Below are positions 1 through 12,446 of a DNA stretch of 64,000 nt, piece by piece; within the stretch, counting starts at the first letter, position 1; every line of letters starts with the position of its first letter. Under the pieces are notes generated by a model. The model searched no databases. It saw only the letters and a list, made by a program, of their open reading frames with translations, and was not told where the DNA came from. A program made the translations under genes and the position numbers. Location of the stretch: contig JAJJXM010000029.1 of assembly GCA_024516155.1 (NCBI GenBank), positions 310,001-374,000 of the forward strand. Direction: 5' to 3'. Source of the DNA: Pyronema omphalodes (taxonomy: Eukaryota > Ascomycota > Pezizomycetes > Pezizales > Pyronemataceae).

Positions 1-857
1 GCACAAGTATCACCAGATTCTTTAAGAAGTGAAGGATGTACTGGGGGATGCTCTTCATCATCTGATTCGATATCGGTGTCATGCTTTGCATCTTCCGGAG
101 AGGGGATAATTGGTGCTTCATCAGAATGATCCGGACTCTTTGCTCTTGAAATTTCTGAAACATCCGACATGCGTTTTTGCGCCATAGAATTGGTATCCCC
201 AATTGCCTTATCCCTTTCGTTTGCCGTTGTGAGTCCCTTATCCGCCGCAGAACTTGCCCCAGTTTCCTTTTCCACCGGACTGACCGGTAATGGTGTATTC
301 CTGGCTAACATAATATCCGCCGATGTATCCACAGAAATTGCTTCAATATGTCTAACACTGCCCACCCTACTGCTTGGCTCCGTTTTAATACCTCCAGCTG
401 TTGGTAATCCCTGAGAATGCCGAGCAGCTTGCCAGGCTTTGTATTTCATTACCGGAAATCGTTGGTTTGCTTCTTCTAAGGTCATTAATTTCTTTTCCCG
501 CCGGCGGCGACGTGGATGAGGCAGCGCTTGAAGATCCACAGGGTCATCATCGCCATTTGCGCGAGCGCGTTGGCGTGCATTGTAGCGGAAACAGTATTTT
601 ACTCCCACGATGATCCTGCGGGTACACCAGGGTGATTAGTAAAGCTGGTTAAAAGCAAAGGTGGCAAAGACAAAGCTCGAGACAAGAGAAGAGGGGGGGT
701 TCAAGATGTACCATAAATTCGTAAACACAACTCCAAAACCAAGAGCGACAAAGAAAAGTAGTGGACTACTAGTTGGGCCACTACCTCCACCTGGGTCGGC
801 TCGATGTGTTGGTGTTTCGCTTGGTAAGCTGATGGGTGTTGCTGGTGGTACCGACAT
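1..857 (-). CDS. RING-finger-type membrane protein, N-terminal part (3' end outside window)
   Basis: Leftward gene, exons 712-857 and <1-615 (joined on the minus strand). The 96-nt intron has a GTACAT donor and a CGCAG acceptor, and splicing restores a Trp codon in the middle of a hydrophobic helix. About 253 residues are visible. They start with a Pro/Thr-rich luminal or extracellular N-terminus, followed by one membrane segment (about residues 32-57, from SSPLLFFVALGFGVVF through NLW to IIVGVKYCF). A basic RRRRREKK stretch and the block LMTLEEANQRFPVMKYKAWQ come next, then a low-complexity acidic tail. The frame is still open at base 1, ending ...SGDTC. I associate this layout (single N-terminal helix, basic linker, late RING-H2) with fungal membrane-anchored RING E3 ligases, from memory of the family. 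The RING itself would lie outside the window, and the final Cys may be its first ligand. Splice model strong, family assignment moderate. Confidence 0.65.
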
Positions 858-3337
858 AATGTGTAGGTGGTGATGTTAGTTGTAAGGGGCAGTTGTGGCT
901 GTTGAGATGCCGAATGAGTCGGGTTGCGAGTAGGTAAAGTAGTAGGTGCAATTAGAATCTCGAATTCAAGAATCCCATCCGGTGTCTTGCGCTGGATTTA
1001 GATCTGTCTGCTAGGAGAAACGAACACAGGGAACGTTGTCGGTATGACCGGTGTCGAAGTGGAAGGACTGGATCGCCTTAAGACTGTGGTGGTCGTGATC
1101 GTGATGGTGAATTGTGGAAGTCTTGCAACAAAGCAGGAGATGTAAGTAGGCAGAGTAAGTGCCTCCCCGGACAGAACTAGACACTACACGGACAACCCGA
1201 CGTAATGGCGATCGCCCGATTCTAGGGTACTGTAGAGTAGATAGACTACACGTTCCTCGTTTTGTTCCGGTGTAACCGTAGCGCGCTCGTATTTTGCTTC
1301 TAAATAGGTTTGTCGGGTTTGAAGTTCGTTCACCGGGTGGTAGTGGTAGTTGCGTGTCGACGTAGTTGTGGGTTGTGGTGTAAACTTGATAGTAAAACGC
1401 CTTTGAAAGAAAAGAAGAACCTTGACGGTAGCTGCTATGCGCTAGGTGGTTGTCTGGGAAGTGCGTGGAGGAGGCTGAGCAAAAGCGTGTTTTGGAAGCG
1501 ATCTGCTGGCGGTAGTCGGTAGACTCTTGTCAAAGAACAGTCTTGACTGTCGGAATCGGTAAAGTTGTGGTGGTAGTAGTAGTTATGGTGGGTAATGGTG
1601 GTGGTCGGGTGATTCGACACAGGCGACAATCTGCCTCTTTCGGTGTTGATTTCAATTCAAATCCTGTGGCTTCATTCAAATCTGCATCACAGCCTCAAAT
1701 CTCAGATAATTCCTCAGCGATCGGTGATTTGAGGAGCAGAGAAGAGAAGAAGAGAAGAGATGTCGGGATGGAAGGCTTCTGTTGGTGGAAAAAGTGCAAG
1801 TTGGGGAAAGTGCGAGTTGAGAAGAGTGGCCGAGTAGAGGAGAGTTGAGGAAAGTGTAAAAGTGAAGCTGGCTCCCAAGCGGCCGGTGAGGGAGGGATAC
1901 ATGGGGGGGGGGGGGGGGGGGGCACACAACTACCCTTTATCCCTCCCTCCCTCCCTCCCTCCCTCCCTGGCATGAAGCATGAAACATCGCGACCAGAAGA
2001 ACACAGGCGAACATTCTTGAGTCCGTTACATCCCCGCCTCTCAAAAGTCCCCGTCTCTTGAATTATTTTGTGAGCTGTGAATATGTGGCTATAAGGAGTT
2101 TGAGGGTTTATGTGCTTTGAGAGAGGGAGAGAGAGTCATGGGAACTTTGAGAATTTATGTACTAGCCATGCGAACTTTGCGGATTTTATGTACGAGAGAG
2201 ACAGAACCACGCGGGTCATCCAGTCTCGCTGTTTGCTACTTGCTGCCGTCATCTCAGCCTGTAATATGGAAATAATAATTATAATTCTTATGTCACAACA
2301 ACATAGTAGTAGTAATGATGATAATATGTTCCTTCATTTAATAATGACATAATAATAGTAGTAAGAATCCTTATGTTACAGCAACATCACAATAATAACA
2401 GTGATCCTCATGTAGGAGTAACATAACAACAATAACGATAATCTTCATGTAGCAGCAACAGTCTCGCGACCCAACCATACGTTAACCATACATAGCAACC
2501 CCTGATCTCCCAAACCAAACTCACCTCCCTAAAACCTCGTCTCCGCAAATCCTCAGCTGCCATATATAGTGAACTTCAGTTTACGTCACGCATGTCAACA
2601 ATTTTAGTTCAACCAGAGTTGATGCAAATTCCGAAGAACGCCTTCTTAAGCTCGTTAAATTGAAATTGAAAACAGCTCCAAACTACATATGGATACTAAC
2701 CGAACTTGACATCTCTTTATTCCCCGCATTTTCGTTCACAAGTACAGACTTGGCGGCTAAAAGTACCAGATGATGGACGAGACGACCTGTCACTTTTTTT
2801 TTTGCTCTCTTCCCAGATTTCCCAAACTTCCCAGTCTTCGCATCAGCTCGGTTGTGTTCCGGATGAACTGCTCGATCGCACAGCAAAGAGCAGCGAGCAG
2901 CAGCAGCAGCAGAAGCAGAAGCAGAAAACAGCCGCAAACCGGATGCTCCGCAGCTTGCGTACTTTCTAACCAGAGCTAGCGTCAACCACAAAGAATTGAA
3001 TAGGCTTAGCTTCAAGATGATGAGTTGCGGGCAGCCGCCGACCCAAAAGAAGCTTAGAGGCAAACCCTTAGCGTAATTCTAAACTTCGGCACTCTCGCCA
3101 AGCCCTACCCTAGCACCTCGCGCGGAGAAGCCTGGAAGCCCTGGATTCGGTCCGAAAATATGTAGCGTCATACCCTCCGAAAGTTCACGCGTTTAAACCC
3201 GACCGACTGACCGACCCCGAACTTTACGCGTCGCCCGACAACCCGCTTCTGTCAACAACCACAACAGCAGCTACACAACCAATATTACGAACAACAACAC
3301 CCTCGTTACGTTACAAGAATAAAGACAATCGATTATT
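858..3337. other. Divergent intergenic region with simple repeats
   Basis: This 2.5-kb stretch separates the leftward RING-type gene from the rightward cyclophilin gene, so it holds two divergent promoters and probably a long 5' leader for each. It contains a 20-nt G run (1903-1922), a (CCCT)n tract (about 1941-1968), and imperfect AT-rich repeats built on aataata / cttatgt / agcaacat between about 2265 and 2460. Short open frames here have no signal peptide, domain or splice pattern I recognise. I see no tRNA or other RNA gene. Confidence 0.6.
1903..1968. repeat. Poly-G run followed by (CCCT)n microsatellite
   Basis: Twenty consecutive G bases at 1903-1922 are followed after about 18 nt by seven CCCT units (1941-1968). 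A G-run next to a C-rich microsatellite can fold into G-quadruplex or i-motif structures. It is also a place where sequencing length errors are likely. Confidence 0.85.
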
Positions 3338-4644
3338 ATGACCACCTTCGAAAACCCGGTTTGCTTCCTGGATGTGGCGTTGGGCGGTATGTTGCCCATG
3401 ATTCATTCCCCTTGAGCTGTTGAAGAGCTTTGACGAAGCTTTGGGGGAGCTTGGATACACCGTTTCACTACTATCGATTGCTTGCCTTACGCGCAAACTC
3501 TGACTGTTCTGTCTACTATCCATCTTGCCTACGCTGTCTGCCATATCCGCTGCCCTACCGCAAGCTCCGACGAGTTTCCATCCCATGAAACCCGCCCCTC
3601 ACAAACCTGATACACCCAATACACCCGATACACGAAGCTAACAAAATCCATTTCCGTTCCATCCAGGCGAACCCCTAGGCCGTATCAAGCTCGAACTCTT
3701 CTCAAAAATCGTCCCGAAAACTTGCGAAAATTTTAGACAGTTCTGTACTGGAGAAACTAAGGATCGTGGTGGGAGACCGCAGGGGTATAAGGGTGCGAAA
3801 TTTCATCGTGTGGTGTGTACCCTTTTTTTTATATCTATGACGGCGGATTGGGCTTGGTGTATTGGATGGGGATTGCATGAGACGGTGGTGAATATGAGGA
3901 TTAGCAGTATGAGGGCCAGAAGAGTGAGGGTAGCTGGGCTGAGGGTTAAGGGCTACAAGCGGAGGGCTGAGGGCTGAGGGCTACAAGGAATCATGAGAAG
4001 AGGGCTATACCCGACCTGCGTCTTAGGGTTATGAACAAAATCCTCCTGACCCTGTCAGCCTTGTCTACCTTCCCCGCCTCCCATCCCCGCATCCCGCATC
4101 CGCCTATACCTCTCCCTCTCCCTCTCCCGCCCCCAATTCCCAAACCATGCCATCAAACCATACCTACTAACACAACCCCAGATGAAGGACTTCATGATCC
4201 AAGGCGGCGATTTCCTACAAGGCGACGGAACGGGTTCTGCCACGATTTATGGGTCTGATAAGTTCAATGACGAGGGCTTCTCTATAAAACATGATCAGCC
4301 TGGAATTCTATCTATGGCGAAGTAAGATTTCTCCTTTTATCATCCTAATCCCCTGCCATCCCCCCCCCCCCCCCCGCCCTTGATCCTCCTAATCCCCTGC
4401 CACCCCCCCCATTAGTAGCCCCCCGAAGCTAATACCCCCCTCCCTCTCACATAGTTCAGGCCCCAACACAAACGGCTGCCAATTCTTCATAACCTCAAAA
4501 GCACACCCCTTCCTGGATGGATCATATGTAGCGTTCGGAAAAGTTATCGAGGGAATGGATGTTGTTAGGAAAATTGAAAATGTTAGGTGTATCATGGATA
4601 GACCTACTACGGATGTTGTTATTACTCAGTGTGGGGAAATGTAG
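3338..4644 (+). CDS. Cyclophilin H-type peptidyl-prolyl cis-trans isomerase
   Basis: Four exons: 3338-3386, 3667-3812, 4182-4321 and 4455-4644, giving 174 residues, close to the roughly 177 of human PPIH. The single cyclophilin domain fills the protein. It contains the catalytic FHRV Arg region, FMIQGGDF, the GCQFFI core and the C-terminal VVITQCGEM ending typical of cyclophilin H. The two-residue insertion after the catalytic helix region ([16 protein letters not shown]) also fits this subfamily. In other eukaryotes cyclophilin H binds the U4/U6.U5 tri-snRNP protein Prp4 and assists spliceosome assembly. The position equivalent to CypA Trp121 is Phe131 here (HPFLDG), which usually weakens cyclosporin A binding. 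All junctions keep frame and use GT/AG. The 280- and 369-nt introns are long for this genome, and intron 2 carries GGGCTGAGGGCT-like repeats. Confident in function class and gene model. Confidence 0.92.
4359..4377. repeat. C-run within cyclophilin intron 3
   Basis: A run of about 16 C bases lies inside the last intron of the cyclophilin H gene and is followed by a second, shorter C run near 4403-4410. The intron still has a good acceptor (acatag) just before exon 4, so the run should not affect coding. Confidence 0.7.
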
Positions 4645-4870
4645 TTTATTGGATGCGATGAGGGGTGGTGTGGGGGGGGGGGGGGGGGGGGAGAGGGAGG
4701 GGGGGAGGGATGATGGGGGGACTGGGAGGGAGGGAGGGAGGGATTCATATATATAAATACAGAAATTATGCAAGATACCACCCGTTAAGATATCGAAATA
4801 TCTAAAATACCTACTTCGCTTAATTTTAGGTTAATACTTACATACTTACATACATAGCTAGCTAAAGTTT
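4645..4870. repeat. G-rich low complexity downstream of the cyclophilin gene
   Basis: A G run of about 20 nt (near 4672-4691) and GGGA repeats (about 4692-4742) directly follow the cyclophilin stop codon, then AT-rich sequence. This probably overlaps the 3' UTR. No gene is visible. Confidence 0.7.
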
Positions 4871-5060
4871 CACTGGAGAAGGCTGGATTTCTAGCGCGCT
4901 TCAAGATACTCCTCATCTTGAACGTAGTTTCTAGTCACGGGTCACGGTTATTCGAGTAACCTGCCCTATTATCGAATATCAGCAATAAATGCTCAATATT
5001 TTCAGCTCATTCCTTATATTCATTTGATTGATTCCTTAACCATTTCATTAAATATATAAA

Positions 5061-7742
5061 TACATACCACGCGGCTGACTGGGCCTTTCCACGTGACCCA
5101 CGGTCCTCCGCCAAGTCGCTCATTCACATGCACCACCCTCCTTTCTCCATTCCATCCCCCAAACTTATCCCCGGTTCATCACCATCCCCAATAATTAATC
5201 GCACCAGCGACACTGCCCCTCACTCATCACTACTTTACATCATTGATCACTCGATTTATCACGTGTTTATGTGACGACGTATTCCTACATCTCTTGTTTT
5301 TATTTCTGATCAACAAATCCACGCGGCGATTATGACGAGCCTATTTCCTCTCCGTGGAAATTGAATGTGAATCGTGGGAGGGAAAGATCAGGTGGAGGTG
5401 GAGGTTATGGTTTATTGATTGCGGTGAAGATCTAAGGCTACGCATTCTACGGAGGGGAATATGACCATGTACAACCTCCACCTCCACGATACAGTCACAT
5501 CAACCCTAACTGTGGCAACGGGTCAGTGACCTGAGCCCTGATCGTGGCTGAGACACCACAGCCCTAGGCGGATTTTCAACATTGAATTAGTGTCAAAGCA
5601 CCGGAAATACCGCGGGTTGAGTGTTTCTTTATAACTGATAGAGAAGAGGTGGGGGGGGGGGGGCTTAGTCATTACCGTGTTCGTTATCCAGAGATTAAAA
5701 TAAGGGGCTTAATATTCCGAAGTGTTTGGTTATGTTGATGGAATTTGGAAATAATAACCCGGCTTCGTCTGTCCGGTCTTGGGTTGGATTGGATTGGATT
5801 GGTAACTACTCAACCCCCCCCCCCCAGCAGCAATGAAAGCCTAACTAACTCCAAACAGCAGATCCACAGACTAACCAGCGACTCTCCCACCGAGGACCTG
5901 TACAACGGATCTGTATCGATCTTGACAAACCCCGATCGACGTTGTGCGCTGGATAACCCTCCGCCGAGATCATGAAATTCCGCGCATTGCGGGTTTCGGG
6001 TTTTGGGTCTTGCTCCTCGAGCTCGCCGCTCCATCGCGTTGATCCTACTTAGGAAACGTAGTTCTCTGTTCCTGTTTCGGAATCTGAACCAGGGGGGTTT
6101 TGGTAATCATAATTGTGATATTGTTATGAAATTGCTGCTGTGTGGTTCTTGTGATGAGGTGAGTGATATCTACTTTTTGCGATTTGTTTTTGTGCTTAGA
6201 TTGGGTTAGCTGATAGTTTGTGGGCTATAGGCAACTGTATGAACTCGCAGGATGCTTGATTGGGTTTCTGGTTTATCGGAGGAGGCCAAGAGAAGCAATA
6301 CTCTTCTCTTCCCCCCGGCTTTTTCGGTTACAGCCTACATACCCAGAGGAGTCACCACTGTAGGGTGGAACTCATACCTCATTCGGAAATGAGTGTTCTT
6401 GGTTCCGGGATGGTTTTGTCATGACTGAATGAGAAGGATTATAGTAGTGACACTAGTGAAGACCGCTTGTTGTTTTGGTTTTTGTATTCTTTTCTTTTCT
6501 GTTTTGTGTCTTTCTTATTGGTTTATCTATCTGCGTACTCCCAACTATGGGGGAAGAACACACTGGTCGCTTCGCATGTAAAATTAAATGAAATACTCTT
6601 TTTAGATTTCTTAACCACAACAGGCGCGCTCGAAGTTGTAAATACAATGAAATTGCAAACAAAACTAAAATAAAACCCAGAATAAGAGAAACCCCACCGG
6701 AGCAATGCAAACATCTTCACGATTTCCGGGTCTGGAAGCCCTGATGAGATAGTTACCCTCATCACTTGCAACATCAATTATCCCACCCCTCCCCTATGTA
6801 GCAACACCGCAGTCCTTGCCCCTTGCCAAAAAATTGGAATGCTATATATGTAGACCGAATGATGCGTTGCTTTCGAACCATGGTCCATGGGGCCTGGGGT
6901 GCGGAGTATCTTCATTGATGCCATTGCTGTTACCAATATCATTATTCGTTATTCCATGGAAGGCATTGATTCGACTGCTGCTTTTCATAGCGTGATGTAT
7001 CTTGAAGGTGCGTGCCTTAATCTTGTCTACCTCAGAAGCCCGTAGCCCTGATGACACTGGATAATATGATATGGTTAAGAATTTTATCTTTATCTTCCTC
7101 TTCCTCTTCCTCTTTCTCTTTCTGGGGAAGAAGTTTACCTGGCCCTGCATGATTGCCGTGGAATGCTTCTTTCGCTCGCTTGGTATAGCAACTGTTTTGT
7201 TGTGCAGGGTGTTGGCTTGTTGGCTGGTTATCTTCCTGTTGCAAAGGACGCTTCTTGTGCGCGGTGGACTATATGTAGTATATGTAATGGGTTTGAATGT
7301 TTTTTTCTTCTTCGAAGACTGGAGATGGGATTTGGGGTTTGGGTTCTGGGTTGAGGTTTGGTGGTGGTGTTGGTGTTGGTGGGCTTGGTGCAATGAAGCA
7401 AACGTTCATGGGTCTGTAATGATGTCGGTGATGATTTAAGCTTGGATAGATGTAGGTTACTAGAAATGCGGTGTACTGTTAAATAAAGTGCGGCTCGTTG
7501 TGCACGTGGTGTTGTTGGCTGGGGCGGTCTGCGAATTTTGTTGACTCAGCAGCCAGCTAGAGCCGTGCTGGCATAGGATTTCTGATCACGAGTTCAAGAT
7601 ATTGATCAGCGTAAACGCAGTTTCAAGCCACGCGTCAGTGCCTACTTTATTATTGAAAATCAAAATTCAAAACACAGTATTTTTAGGCTAATATCTAATA
7701 TCAGTTGAGTCGATTCGTTAAATATTTCATTAAATATATATA
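5061..7742. repeat. Array unit 1 (no hAT insertion)
   Basis: First complete unit, 2.68 kb. It is the most diverged copy at its left end. It keeps the roughly 560-bp segment (about 6850-7410, from gatgcgttgctttcgaacca to gcaatgaagcaaacg) that units 3 and 4 lack, and it has no hAT element: aagcaaacg joins ttcatgggtctgtaatg directly near 7405. It therefore represents the empty-site form of the repeat. Confidence 0.8.
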
Positions 7743-10700
7743 TACATACCATGCGGCTGACTGAGCCTGGCCACGTGACTCCAAACCACCGCCGAGTCAC
7801 TCACGTTTGCATGCATCAGTTCTCCTTTCTCCACTCCATCTCCCAAACTCACGCTTTGTTCATCTCCATCCTCAACAATTAATCGCACCAGCGACACTGC
7901 CCCTCACTCGACACTATGTTACATCATTGATCACTCGATTTATCACGTGTCTTGAATTCTCTCTTATGCGACGACGCATTAATTTCCAAATCTCCGTTTT
8001 GAATCTCTCAAGACATCCACGCGTCGACTATGAAGCGTCTCTTTTCTCCGCGGAAATTTAATTGGTTTCGAAGCTTCGGAAATACTACTCTATGAGTGTT
8101 TCCTCACACATAAGAGAATAAAGGTTAGTCATTACCGTGCACGTTATCCATCGATCCAATCAGACATGTTCTAATCTTCCGAAGCGTTTAGTGACTTCGA
8201 CGAAATTTGTCAATAACAACAAGCCGGCTTCGTCGGTCTGGTCTTGGTTTGGTAACTAGGTAATTCACCACCCCAGCGGCAGCAATGAAGGGCTAACTAA
8301 CTCAGAACAGCCGATCCACAGACTAAACAGCGACTCTTCCACCGAGAATCTCTGCGACAGACCTGCGTTGATCTCAACAAACCCCGATCGACTTGATGCA
8401 CCGGATAGCCCTCCGCCGAGGACCGAGATCACGAAATTCCGCGCATTGCGGGTTTCGGGTCTTGCTCCTCGCCGCTCCATCTTCTCGTTAATCCTACTTA
8501 GAAAACGGGGTTCTCGGTTTCTGAACCGGAGGATCTTTGGTAATCACACTTGTGATACTGTGATGGAATCGGCGCTGTCCTTATAATGATGATGTAAGTG
8601 GTATCTATTTTTTGTGATTCTTTTTACTTTGGTTGGCCTAGCTAATAGTTTGTGTCTCTAAAGCCAACCGTATGGACGCTTTGGGGTTCTTCAAGGAGGC
8701 CAAGAGCATCAATGCTCTTCGGCTTTCTTGGCCACATACCCAGAGCAGTCACTAGTGTAGGACTGTCGAGTTCGGATGGAACTCATATCTCATTCGGAAA
8801 TGGGTGTTCTTGGTTGCGGGATGGTTTTGTCATTACAGAATGAGAAGGATTATAGTAATGAAGACCGCTTGTTGTTTTGTTTTGTTGTATTCTTTTCTGT
8901 TTTGTTTTTTATCTTGATTTATTTGCCTCCTTCAACTATGGGGGAAGAACACGCTGGTCGCTTCGCATGTAAATAAAATAAAATGCTCTTTTTAAATTTC
9001 TTAACCACAACAGGCGCGTTCTCAGTTGTAAACATAATGAAACCGAAACAAAACACAAACCCAAACCCAAAACTGACGTAACAAACCTCAGAAGAATAGA
9101 AACCCCACCGGAGCAATGCAAACATCTTCCCAATTTCCGGGTCTGGAAGCCCTGCTGAGATAGTTACCCTCGTCACTTGCAACATCAATTATCCCACCCC
9201 CCCCCCCCCCCCGACCCCTAGCAACACCGCAGTCCTTGACCCTTGCCAAAAAACCGGAATGCTATATACATTGTAGATTGAATGATGCGTTGCTTTCGAA
9301 CCACGGAATATCTTTATTGATGATATTGCTGTTACGGACCACGGTTACCAATATCATTATTCATTATGTGTTGCTCCATGGAACGTATTGAATCGACTGA
9401 TACTTTTTATAGCGTGATGTATCTTGAAGGTGCGTGCCTTAATCTTGTCTGCCTCAGAGGCCCGCTGACACTGGATAATATGGTTAAGCATTTTTTCCTT
9501 CTTTGAAATAATTTTGCCGGGATGATTGCCGTGGAATGCTTCTTTCGCTCGCTTGGTATAGTAACGTTTCGTTGTGCAGGGTTTTAGCTTGTTGGCTTGT
9601 TGGCTTGTTATCTTCCTCTTGCGGAAGGCGCTTCTTATGCGCGGTGGACTATATGGAGTATATGTAATGGTTTTGAATGTTTTTTTCTGCTTCGAAGACG
9701 GGAGATGGAATTTGGGTTCTGGGTTGAGGTTCGGTGGTGGTGGGCTTGGTGGGCTTGGTGCAATGAAGCAAACGCGCAGACCTCCCAACCGTATAGCCAG
9801 TTCACCGGGAAAATTCGTAAACCAGGTAAACTGAACTGACAATTCACAGTTAGTTGGTGCAGTTTTGGTGTCCCAGATACACAGTTGGTTCAGTTTGAGG
9901 GGTTAATAGAACCAGGTAACTTCAGTGCACTGATTAAACGGACTCGGTGAATACAAACCAGTTTCACCGCATCAGGAACCAGTGCATGCAGGAATAAATA
10001 ATGTATTTAACCTCGTTTGAACCCATCGGTGGCCGAGCCTTCTCGACCCTCCTTAATCCACCAGTTTCTGGTGGTCAGGTTTATCAACCTTTACGAAATG
10101 GCAGTCAACATGCTCTCAGTTCCCGCGATGACTGCAGAGTCTGAGCTGCTGTTTTCCGAATGCAAGCAGATCATTATAGGACTGCCATTTAATGCAGGCA
10201 GATACTCTGGAGGCTATTGATGGACTCAAGAGCTTCAATCGTGGGCGTCAGTTGTGATTTCGGCGACCCAATTGGGATAGAATTTTGTTATTCACGCACT
10301 GAATAATATTTATTGCCCCTTCATAAACCAGTTCCTCTGGACAAACCCGTTTTCGCAGCTTTAAACAGTTCACCTGGTTTGCCAAGCCTTGCATTCAGTT
10401 AAATGGTTTTCGCAGTTTAACCAGTTTATATTACTGATAGTAAACTGAACTGGGTCGCCGTACAGCTCTCATATTCCAACAGTCCCTACAGTCCGTTTTG
10501 GTCGTCATTTTAAACTGGTTTGTACGACTGGGAGGTCTTTTCTGTTGTACTGATGTGTTTTATGGGTCTGTAATGATGTCGGTGATGATTTAAGCTTGGA
10601 TAGATCTAGGTTACCAGAAATACGGTGTACTGTTGAATAAAGTGCGGCTAGTTGTGCACGTGGTGTTGTTGGCTGGGACAGTCTGCGAATTTCGTTGACT

Positions 10701-10900
10701 CAGCGCCAGGTAGCTAGAGCCGCGCTGGAGTAGGATTTCTGATCACGAGCTTTAAGATATTGATCAGCGTAAACGCAGTTTCAAGCCACGCCTCGGTGCC
10801 TACCTTATTATCGAAAATCATAATTTAGAACACAGTATTTTTGGGCTAATCTCTAATATTAATTGAGTCGATTCGTTAAATACTTCATTAAATATATATA
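7743..10900. repeat. Array unit 2 (with short hAT derivative)
   Basis: Second unit, 3.16 kb. It keeps most of the segment upstream of the insertion point (9270-9776) and also carries a 759-bp hAT derivative (9779-10537). Its C tract has moved: the tract near 9187-9202 is unique to this copy, whereas the tract seen at the ccagcg(t)cgc block in other units is short here. Confidence 0.8.
9779..10537 (+). mobile_element. Non-autonomous hAT-like element A (internally deleted)
   Basis: The 5' end gacctcccaaccgtatagcc and the inverse of the 3' end (gacctcccagtcgtacaaac) form imperfect terminal inverted repeats starting GACCTCCCA. The element is 759 bp. It keeps only a broken piece of the transposase C-terminus, encoding MAVNMLSVPAMTAESELLFSE and a frame-shifted tail. 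An 8-bp target duplication, expected for hAT elements, is not visible at the two ends. It is shorter than elements B and C, having lost the segment before the transposase remnant. Confidence 0.7.
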
Positions 10901-12446
10901 TACATACCATGCGGCTGACTGAGCCTTGACACGTGACTCCGGCCCTCCGCCGAGTCGCTCGTTTGCATGCATCAGTTCTCCTTTCTCCACTCCATCTCCC
11001 AAACTCACGCTTTGTTCATCTCCATCCTCAACTATTAATCGCACCAGCGACACTGCCCCTCACTCGACACTACTTTACATCATTGATCACTCGATTTATC
11101 ACGTGTCTTGAATTCTTTCCTATGCGACGACGCATTCCTACATCTCTTTTTCGAATCTCTCAAGACATTCATGCGTCGACTATGATGAGTCGATGTCGTC
11201 TCCGCGAACTGAATCGGTTTCGAACCTTCGGAAACACTACTCGATGAGTGTTTTTTCACACCTGATAGAGAAGAGGTTAGTCATTACCGTGCACATTATC
11301 CATTGATCAAATCAGACGGGTCCTAATCTTCCAAAGCATCTAGTTAAGTCGACGAAATTTGTCAATAACAACAAGCCGGCTTTGTCTGTCCGCTCTGGGT
11401 TGGATTGGTAACTACTCACCACCCCCCCCCCCCCCCTCCCCCAGCGTCCGCAATGAAAGCCTAACTAACTCAGAACAGCCGATCCACAGACTAACCAGCG
11501 ACTCTTCCACCGAGACTCTCTGCGACGGACTTGCGTTGATCTTGACAAGCCCGATCGACGTCGTACGCCGGATAGCCTTCCGCCGAGGACCGAGATCACG
11601 AAATTCCGCGCATTGCGGGTTTCGGGTCTTGCTCCTCGCCGCTCCATCTTCTCGTGAATCCTACTTAGGAAACGTGGTTCTCTGTTCCTGTTTTCTGAAC
11701 CGGGGGAGTTTTGGTAATCACACTTGTGATACTGTGATGGAATCGGTGCCTGTCCTTATAATGATGATGTAAGTGATATCTATTTTCTGCGATTCTTTTT
11801 GCTTTGGTTTGCCTAGCTAATAGTTTGTGTCTCTAAAGCCAACCGTATGGACTTTTCGGGTTTCTTCGAGGAGGCCAAGAGCATCAATGCTCTTCGGCTT
11901 TCTTGGCCACATACTCAGAGTAGTCACCAGTGTAGGACTGTTGAGTTCGGGTGGAACTCATACCTCATTCGGAAATGAGTGTTCTTGGTTGCGGGATGGT
12001 TTTTTCATGACTGAATGAAAAGGATTATAGTAATGAAGAACGCTTGTTGTTTTGGTTTTTGTATTCTTTTATTTTCTGTTTGTGTGCTTTTTATTGGTTT
12101 GTTTATTTGTGTACTCCCAATTATGGGGGAAGAACACGCTGGTCGCTTCGCATGTAAATCAAATAAAATCCCATTTTTAGATTTCTTAACCAAAACAGAA
12201 CAGACGCGCTCGCAATTGTAAACATAATGAAACCGAAACAAAACACAAACCCAAAACTGACGTAACAAACCCCAGAAGAATAGAAACCCCACCGGAGCAA
12301 TGCAAACATCTTCCCAATTTCCGGGTCTGGAAGCCCTGCTGAGATAGTTGCCCTAGTCACTTACAACATCAATTATCCCACCCCTTCCCTATGTAGCAAC
12401 ACCGCAGTCCTTGCCCCTTGCAAAAAACCGGAATGCTATATATGAA

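Noticed and set aside
8700..8845. 5S rRNA-like or snRNA-like gene in the array units (block ccacatacccagag...gttcttggttgcggg)
   Set aside because: It begins like a fungal 5S gene (acatac) but lacks the internal A and C boxes of 5S and varies between units; no stable fold or family was recognised.
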